A model generated the notes under the pieces. It ran no database searches and was not told where the DNA came from. It saw only the letters and a list, made by a program, of their open reading frames with translations. The position numbers and the translations under genes were made by a program. Source: JALTID01 sp027004335 [NCBI: bacterium] (GTDB taxonomy: Bacteria > JALSQH01). From it: 11,210 nt of DNA. Position 1 is the stretch's first letter. Every line of letters begins with the position of its first letter. This document shows positions 7,158-11,210 of this stretch, piece after piece. The DNA lies in the NCBI GenBank assembly GCA_027004335.1, contig JALTID010000072.1:1354-12563 (forward strand), read 5' to 3'.

Positions 7158-7221
7158 AAAAGATTGCTCTTTGTGACCATGATCAAGAGATAATTTCACT
7201 TTTCAAAGCAGAATTTATTGA
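7150..7221 (+). pseudogene. Possible remnant of a response-regulator receiver domain N-terminus
   Basis: An ATG at 7150 overlaps the end of the cyclophilin-like gene (ATGGCTAA) and reads MAKK before a stop at 7174. Shifting frame by one base at the six-A run (7156-7161) instead gives KKIALCDHDQEIISLFK and a few more residues, which closely matches the start of receiver domains (KKILxxDDDxEIxxLLK), including an acidic D-H-D cluster. The similarity fades by about 7215, and the frame then runs antisense through the end of the next gene. It therefore looks like a truncated and frameshifted gene start. The match is short and chance similarity is possible. Confidence 0.4.
7156..7172 (-). terminator. 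Weak terminator-like hairpin downstream of the CNNM/CBS gene
   Basis: On the minus strand AAAGA-GCAA-TCTTT forms a 5-bp stem with a GNRA-type tetraloop followed by more T. It is 72 nt past the stop of the membrane-protein gene and overlaps the end of the convergent cyclophilin-like gene. The stem is very short, so this is tentative. Confidence 0.25.
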
Positions 7222-7243
7222 GTGCTGGTATTTCGCTTATTTA

Positions 7244-8533
7244 TTAACTTTCCTCATCTCTTCTTTTCTTAATAATTCTTACTACCCCGGGATGCAATCC
7301 ATCCATTTTAAGTATCCTATATGCACATTCCTCATCCTCAAGAATATTACCCTCCTTAACACTTCCTCCTGCAAGATTTATAAGATACTGGGAAAGTATC
7401 TTACCCTTATCCTCAGGAAGCGGGATATCAAGTTCCTCCTCAATCTTATGTAAAGTCACCCTTCCATCAACATCATACATTCCTGAAGCAACTTCTCTTA
7501 TCTCCTCCGAAGCCACAAGATCATACTCATCATATATCTCTCCTACAATCTCTTCAAGTATCTCTTCAAGGGTAACAATTCCAAGAAAATCTCCATACTC
7601 ATTAACCACCACTGCCATTTCACCTCTTGATTTGGTCAATATTTTGAAAAGATCCCACAGGTTTTTTTCAGGATGGACAAACACAGGCTTTCTCAAAATT
7701 GAATCAATGGTAAAATCATCCTGACTTTCACAAAAACGGAGAAGATCTTTCACATGGATTACCCCCTTAACCAGACTGCTTTCAGTTTCAAGGACAGGGA
7801 AGCGGGAAAAATGGGAATTTAATGCAACAGTAAGAAGCTTATCAAAATCATAATTATCCTCAACATAAATCACTTTATCTCTAAGTTTCATAACATGTTC
7901 TACTGCAAGAGTTTTGAGGGAGATCAGACCATTAACCATCCTCTCTTCTGTCCCACTTAGCAACCCCCTCTTCTTCCATACCTTCAAGATATGTTTCATT
8001 TGAAAATCTCTTTCGGCCTCCCTAACCCCTCCTCCTTCAAAGCCAAGCAATCTCATGAGCAGATAACTTATCTGATTAACAATATAAGAAACCGGGGCAA
8101 AAAATTTAACTGTGAAATCAACTGGATATGCGAAAAAAGTAACAACCTTCTCAGGATTATAAGAAGCAATAGTTTTAGGGGTCACCTCAGCAAAGATCAA
8201 CAAAAGGAGGGTAACAATGATAGTGGCAACAACTACACCCTCTCCTTCCCCGCCAAACCATCTTATAGCAAGGACAGTCCCTATGGATGAAATCGCAACA
8301 TTTACAAGATTATTACCTATGAGAATAGCCCCGAGAAATTTGGCTGGATTGGAAATTATTTTTTTTATTGTCTGAATTAATTTGCTTTTTTTCTTTTTAA
8401 GGACAACCTCCTGAAGATCTATCCAGAGCCTGTCAATACTCATAAAAGCAGTTTCAGATGCAGAAAAGAAAGCAGAAAAAACAAGAAAAATTACAAGAAG
8501 AAATAATTCAAGAAGATCTCGGTCAATGTTCAT
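7244..8533 (-). CDS. CNNM/CBS-pair/CorC_HlyC-domain membrane protein (hemolysin-family putative ion transporter)
   Basis: The 429-residue protein has the standard three-part layout of the CNNM/CorC/TlyC family. A transmembrane CNNM (DUF21) domain covers about 1-190, with hydrophobic segments near 8-28, 66-90, 98-118 and 132-160, plus FFSASETAFMSI (22-33), GNNLVNVA (73-80) and EVTPKTIA (116-123). A CBS pair follows at about 212-335, with the typical NEYGDFLGIVTLEEILEEIVG (311-331). A CorC_HlyC domain ends the protein (about 345-425). Relatives are linked to Mg2+ or other cation export and resistance; older names call them hemolysins without good support. Its ATG overlaps the stop of the GntR gene as ATGA with no clear Shine-Dalgarno, so it is probably co-transcribed and coupled with the regulator. 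Confidence 0.92.
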   Translation of the reverse strand: MNIDRDLLELFLLVIFLVFSAFFSASETAFMSIDRLWIDLQEVVLKKKKSKLIQTIKKIISNPAKFLGAILIGNNLVNVAISSIGTVLAIRWFGGEGEGVVVATIIVTLLLLIFAEVTPKTIASYNPEKVVTFFAYPVDFTVKFFAPVSYIVNQISYLLMRLLGFEGGGVREAERDFQMKHILKVWKKRGLLSGTEERMVNGLISLKTLAVEHVMKLRDKVIYVEDNYDFDKLLTVALNSHFSRFPVLETESSLVKGVIHVKDLLRFCESQDDFTIDSILRKPVFVHPEKNLWDLFKILTKSRGEMAVVVNEYGDFLGIVTLEEILEEIVGEIYDEYDLVASEEIREVASGMYDVDGRVTLHKIEEELDIPLPEDKGKILSQYLINLAGGSVKEGNILEDEECAYRILKMDGLHPGVVRIIKKRRDEES

Positions 8534-9216
8534 TTTTCATCAGGAGGAGGGGCATCTCCGGATCTCTGAAGTACTTCTTTTATAAGAGTCTCAATCCCGT
8601 AATAAGCATTTTCCTTTACAAGCTCTTCCAGTTTCTTAGCATCCTCATTCTTAATAGCTTCAATTATCTGCCAGTGCTGGTCAATAGAACCCTCCATTTT
8701 TCTTAGAAGTGTTAAGTACCAGCGAAATCTCTGAAATCTCTGGTAGAGATTCTCCAGTATCTGAAGAAGTAACTCATTTTTACAATACTTTATTAACTGC
8801 CTGTGAAACTCATTATGTGATTTGTAGAGTTCCTTAAAATCTCCAGTTGCGTAAGCTTTCTCCATTTTTCTGTTAAGATTCTCAAGTTTTTTAATATCCT
8901 TCTGAGTCATTTTCTTCAGGGAATTTCCCGCAGCATGACCCTCAAGAAGCGCTCTAATCTCATAGAAGTTTCTCACATCATCCTCACTCAAAGAGGCAAC
9001 CACTGCACCTTTTCTGGGTATAACATTAACAAAACCTTCAGATTCAAGTTGCCAGAGAGCCTCCCTAACAGGGGTCCTGCTTATCCCATACTGCTCTGCA
9101 AGTTCAAGTTCAGAGATTTTGGTCCCTGGTTTTAACTTATTATTGATTATAGCTTCCCTGAGAATATCAACAATTTCTTCCCTTAATGTCTTCGTTAGTT
9201 TACCTGTCCTTCCCAT
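8530..9216 (-). CDS. GntR-family transcriptional regulator, FCD (FadR-like) subfamily
   Basis: The 228-residue protein has an N-terminal winged helix-turn-helix (about 7-75), with the recognition region ELAEQYGISRTPVREALWQL (38-57) and wing VIPRKGAVVA. An all-helical FCD effector domain follows (about 80-215). FCD domains often bind a metal and a carboxylate ligand; His138 (EFHRQL) and His181 (DQHWQIIEAI) fit metal-ligand positions, but a His near residues 203-206 that I would expect is not obvious (Tyr205/Tyr206 are there). It lies divergent from the CoA-transferase gene and overlaps the membrane-protein gene by 4 nt. A 19-bp palindrome of the TTGTATACAA type covers its own predicted -10, so autoregulation and control of the divergent gene are inferred. 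The ligand is unknown, perhaps an organic acid or acyl-CoA. The Shine-Dalgarno (AGGA) is very close to the ATG and weak. Confidence 0.93.
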   Translation of the reverse strand: MGRTGKLTKTLREEIVDILREAIINNKLKPGTKISELELAEQYGISRTPVREALWQLESEGFVNVIPRKGAVVASLSEDDVRNFYEIRALLEGHAAGNSLKKMTQKDIKKLENLNRKMEKAYATGDFKELYKSHNEFHRQLIKYCKNELLLQILENLYQRFQRFRWYLTLLRKMEGSIDQHWQIIEAIKNEDAKKLEELVKENAYYGIETLIKEVLQRSGDAPPPDEK

Positions 9217-9235
9217 AGTCCTGACCGACTTTTAA

Positions 9236-9254
9236 ATTGTATACAATATACAAT
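9236..9254. promoter_or_regulatory. Probable GntR operator palindrome
   Basis: ATTGTATA-CAA-TATACAAT is a perfect 8+3+8 inverted repeat, and the nested TTGTATACAA (9237-9246) is itself a perfect palindrome. It matches the TnGTnnnACnA style of FCD/FadR-type operators. Binding here would block the gntR -10; the site lies 27 bp upstream of the CoA-transferase -35. Confidence 0.6.
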
Positions 9255-9263
9255 ACTTGTCAA
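9236..9263 (-). promoter_or_regulatory. gntR promoter
   Basis: On the minus strand a consensus -35 TTGACA (9258-9263), a 16-bp spacer and -10 TACAAT (9236-9241) would place the transcription start near 9229, about 13 nt before the gntR ATG. The -10 and most of the spacer lie inside the 9236-9254 palindrome. Confidence 0.6.
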
Positions 9264-9281
9264 GGAGGAATCAAATTTTTA

Positions 9282-9297
9282 TTGACACAATTGTCAA
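9282..9297. promoter_or_regulatory. Second palindrome over the CoA-transferase -35
   Basis: TTGACA-CAAT-TGTCAA is a perfect 6+4+6 inverted repeat starting at the -35 hexamer. It differs from the 9236-9254 palindrome, so it could be a site for another regulator. Because TTGACA is also the -35 consensus, part of the symmetry could be chance. Confidence 0.35.
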
Positions 9298-9310
9298 AAT
9301 ATTCTATACT
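9282..9310 (+). promoter_or_regulatory. Sigma70-type promoter of the CoA-transferase gene
   Basis: A consensus -35 TTGACA (9282-9287), a 17-bp spacer and -10 TATACT (9305-9310) lie upstream of AAGGAGG (9321-9327), which is 5 nt before the ATG at 9333. Spacing and sequence are close to ideal. Confidence 0.75.
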
Positions 9311-9332
9311 TCTCTCTAAAAAGGAGGAAAAA

Positions 9333-11066
9333 ATGCAAGCTTTTGAGAAAAGAAGCTTCAGAAAAAGTAAAATTGTTCCAATAAAAAAGCTGGTCCAAAA
9401 TGTCCAGGACGGCGATACTATCCACTTTACAGCAATAAATGGTGGGCCTTCACAGGTGATTCACGCTCTGGTAAGGGAATTCTGCGGCAAAAAAATCAAA
9501 ATAAATGTCTCCATGGCAGGTCTTATAAATATATCCCTCACTCTTCTTCATTGCGATATCATTGACAAGATAATTACAACCTTTGTAGGTGAAGGATATC
9601 CTACTCCAGGCCCCAGCCCTATTGTTCAAAAAAAATTTCAAGAGGGCAAATTAAAAGTTGAAAATTGGAGTATGTTGACATTGCCTTTGAGATTACTTGC
9701 AGGTGCTTATAATTGGGAATGGATACCAACTCATTCACTGAGAGGCTCTACCCTATTTGAAGATCTTGAAAAAGAGGGATTGGCTAAAACAATTTCTGTG
9801 GGTGGGAGAGAAATCACTCTCATAAAAAAATATCAGCCTGACTGGATTTTTGTCCATGCCATAGCTTCAGACGAGGAGGGAAACCTTCTCATGCCCGCTC
9901 CCAGAGGTGAAGACCCGAAGATAGTTTTTGCAGCTAAAAAGGGGATTCTATCAACTGTGGATTACCTTGTTTCAAGGGAATTTGTGAGAAACTATCCCGG
10001 TTTTGTTGGTGTTCCTGCTGATAGAGTCAAAGAGGTAGCGGTCTGCCACTTTGGATCCCATCCCGGAGGAGTAATAAATATGGGATTACCCCTCCAGGCA
10101 TATGCTGAAGATTATGATTTTATGTATGATTTCAGAAAAGCCTCCGCAGATGAAGAAGAACTTGAAAAATGGATGAAGTACTGGACCTTTGATGTTCATT
10201 CATGTGAGGAATATAAGAAAAAATTGGGAAGCGAAAGAGTTATGATGCTAATGGGCAAATCATATCCTATGAGCTGGAAAGAGGATCTCATAAAATACAG
10301 TGATACAGTTGAAGGAGAGATCAACTACATAGAAAGAATGACCCTGATTGCTGGGAAAATAGTTGCAGAAAGAATAAAAGAGAAAGGATATAAGAATGTC
10401 CTGGCAGGAATAGGAATAAGTGGACTGGCTTCGTGGATGGCGAAGAAGTTTCTTCAGGAAGAGGGTAAAGATGTTAATCTGGTTGCGGAATTAGGTCAGT
10501 ACGATTATGAGCCAAGGCCAACAAACCCTTTCATATTTAACTTCTGGAATAGCTGGTCATCCACTCTTGCTGCAGGAATATTTGAAGGTCTTGCAATTTT
10601 CACTCAGGGATTTCAGGCTAATTCTCTCGGAGTATTAGGTGCAGGACAGGTGGATAAATATGGTAATGTTAATTCCACCATAATCCCAGGGGTGATGTAT
10701 CTTGTAGGTTCAGGTGGAGCCAACGATGTAGCATCAGGGGCAGATGAGGTGATTGTTGTGATGGAGCACCAACCTGGTAGGCTCGTAGATAAAGTACCAT
10801 ATATAACTGCTCCGGGAAATAGAGTAACTATGCTTATTACCTCTCTTGGAGTTTTTGAGAAGGAAAACGGACAACTTATATTAAAAGGTGTCATTATAAA
10901 AGAGGGAGAAAATGAAAGAGAAATAGTAGAAAAGATAAAAAAGATGACCCTCTGGGATGTTAAAATTGCTCCTTCATTAAAGCATTATGATTTTGAAGAT
11001 GAAAAATGGTTGAAAATATTGCGGCTCTATGATCCCAGGAGACAATTCATTGGAACGGAAAAATAA
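9333..11066 (+). CDS. Single-chain (alpha-beta fused) family I CoA-transferase, glutaconate CoA-transferase/IpdAB-like
   Basis: Family I CoA-transferases move CoA between carboxylic acids through a glutamyl-CoA thioester; most are made of two subunits. This 577-residue chain appears to hold both. The alpha-like half (about 15-320) has GDTIHFTAINGGPSQVIHAL (27-46), HAIASDEEGNL (175-185) and FGSHPGG (240-246), like GctA/IpdA. The beta-like half (about 330-577) has VAELGQYD (384-391), with Glu386 a candidate catalytic Glu, GAGQVDKYGNVN (436-447) and VGSGGANDVASGA (458-470), typical of GctB/IpdB. The ATG at 9333 is chosen over a TTG at 9237 because AAGGAGG (9321-9327) directly precedes it and the region upstream is promoter. 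The acid substrate is unknown. Mycobacterial IpdAB are ring hydrolases rather than transferases, so hydrolase activity is an alternative. Probably controlled by the divergent GntR regulator. Confidence 0.85.
   Translation: MQAFEKRSFRKSKIVPIKKLVQNVQDGDTIHFTAINGGPSQVIHALVREFCGKKIKINVSMAGLINISLTLLHCDIIDKIITTFVGEGYPTPGPSPIVQKKFQEGKLKVENWSMLTLPLRLLAGAYNWEWIPTHSLRGSTLFEDLEKEGLAKTISVGGREITLIKKYQPDWIFVHAIASDEEGNLLMPAPRGEDPKIVFAAKKGILSTVDYLVSREFVRNYPGFVGVPADRVKEVAVCHFGSHPGGVINMGLPLQAYAEDYDFMYDFRKASADEEELEKWMKYWTFDVHSCEEYKKKLGSERVMMLMGKSYPMSWKEDLIKYSDTVEGEINYIERMTLIAGKIVAERIKEKGYKNVLAGIGISGLASWMAKKFLQEEGKDVNLVAELGQYDYEPRPTNPFIFNFWNSWSSTLAAGIFEGLAIFTQGFQANSLGVLGAGQVDKYGNVNSTIIPGVMYLVGSGGANDVASGADEVIVVMEHQPGRLVDKVPYITAPGNRVTMLITSLGVFEKENGQLILKGVIIKEGENEREIVEKIKKMTLWDVKIAPSLKHYDFEDEKWLKILRLYDPRRQFIGTEK
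11037..11041 (+). promoter_or_regulatory. Shine-Dalgarno site for the TTG-started downstream gene
   Basis: AGGAG lies 8 nt upstream of TTG 11050-11052, inside the 3' end of the CoA-transferase gene. It supports TTG over an in-frame ATG at 11029, which has no such site. Confidence 0.5.
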
Positions 11067-11210
11067 GCTGAAAAAGACATTAGTTTTATTTCTGACTCTT
11101 TTTACTTTTTCACCACTTTACTCATGGAAAAAGATAAGCAAATTTCTCTATCCTGTAACCCATAATGAGAGCCTTATTAACTTTTTTCATCTTCCTCCTG
11201 AGTATCTAAT
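11050..11210 (+). CDS. N-terminus of an exported protein (C-terminus beyond window)
   Basis: A frame opens at TTG 11050 (or ATG 11029) and stays open to the window end, giving 53 complete codons. It overlaps the CoA-transferase gene by 17 nt. The N-terminus is a signal peptide: a charged KNKLKK, a hydrophobic LVLFLTLFTF core and a likely cleavage after the LYS at 23-25. There is no lipobox cysteine, so a periplasmic, secreted or outer-membrane protein is inferred. The visible mature part (begins WKKISKFLYPV) is too short to name. It is probably in the same transcript as the CoA-transferase. Confidence 0.65.
   Translation, partial: MERKNKLKKTLVLFLTLFTFSPLYSWKKISKFLYPVTHNESLINFFHLPPEYL

Noticed and set aside
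7156-7162. A AAA AAG slippery heptamer as programmed -1 frameshifting
   Set aside because: The needed shift from the ATG frame to the receiver-like frame is +1, the wrong direction for this heptamer, and the downstream receiver sequence is incomplete.
9262-9284. AAGGAGGA at 9262-9269 as a ribosome binding site
   Set aside because: It overlaps the gntR -35 and is upstream of the CoA-transferase transcription start; the in-frame TTG at 9282 is part of the -35 hexamer.
9237-9332. TTG at 9237 as an upstream start of the CoA-transferase
   Set aside because: It would translate the operator and promoter; the ATG at 9333 has an ideal AAGGAGG.
1-11210. Mobile elements, CRISPR arrays, tRNA/rRNA genes, riboswitches
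   Set aside because: No transposase or integrase motifs, no regularly spaced repeats, no cloverleaf or conserved rRNA stretches were seen; the largest gaps between genes are about 130 nt and are explained by promoters.

Overview
This window is a piece of an AT-rich bacterial chromosome (roughly 40% G+C by eye) with densely packed protein-coding genes. I see no rRNA, tRNA, CRISPR array or insertion sequence. Lipoprotein signal peptides, an exported-protein signal and a CNNM/CBS membrane protein are present, and an anaerobic, possibly diderm bacterium is plausible. From memory, the gene order rpmE-prfA-prmC-murA-hisG-hisD resembles that of Geobacter-like Desulfobacterota, but lineage cannot be fixed from this window. 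Start codons are mixed: GTG is used by murA, hisG and rpmE, and TTG by the last gene.

Left part (1-6530), all on the minus strand. A housekeeping operon reads right to left: rpmE (ribosomal protein L31), prfA (release factor 1), prmC (the methyltransferase that modifies release factors), murA (first committed step of peptidoglycan synthesis), then hisG and hisD (first and last enzymes of histidine synthesis). A strong sigma70-type promoter precedes rpmE. An extended -10 element just after prmC suggests murA-hisG-hisD also has its own promoter. Spacing is tight: prfA/prmC touch as TGAATG, hisG/hisD overlap as ATGA, and 3 nt separate murA and hisG. The operon ends at a hairpin that contains the hisD stop codon. 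Beyond it lies a lipoprotein with carboxypeptidase-regulatory-like beta domains, cut off by the window's left edge.

Middle (6462-7243). A divergent intergenic region separates rpmE from a plus-strand cyclophilin-like lipoprotein, whose transcript may be leaderless. Just after that gene is an 86-nt gap containing what looks like the broken first codons of a response-regulator receiver domain.

Right part (7244-11210). An FCD-type GntR regulator and a CNNM/CBS/CorC_HlyC membrane protein form an overlapping minus-strand pair. Divergent from them is a single-chain (alpha-beta fused) family I CoA-transferase related to the glutaconate CoA-transferase/IpdAB group. The 116-bp region between them holds two consensus-like divergent promoters, a 19-bp palindrome over the gntR -10, and a second palindrome over the CoA-transferase -35. 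The layout looks like an autoregulated acyl-CoA/organic-acid module. A final gene for an exported protein starts inside the 3' end of the CoA-transferase gene and runs off the right edge.

No clearly new multi-gene system is visible. The most interesting spots are the regulator/CoA-transferase control region, the fused CoA-transferase, the receiver-domain remnant and the possible leaderless cyclophilin gene.
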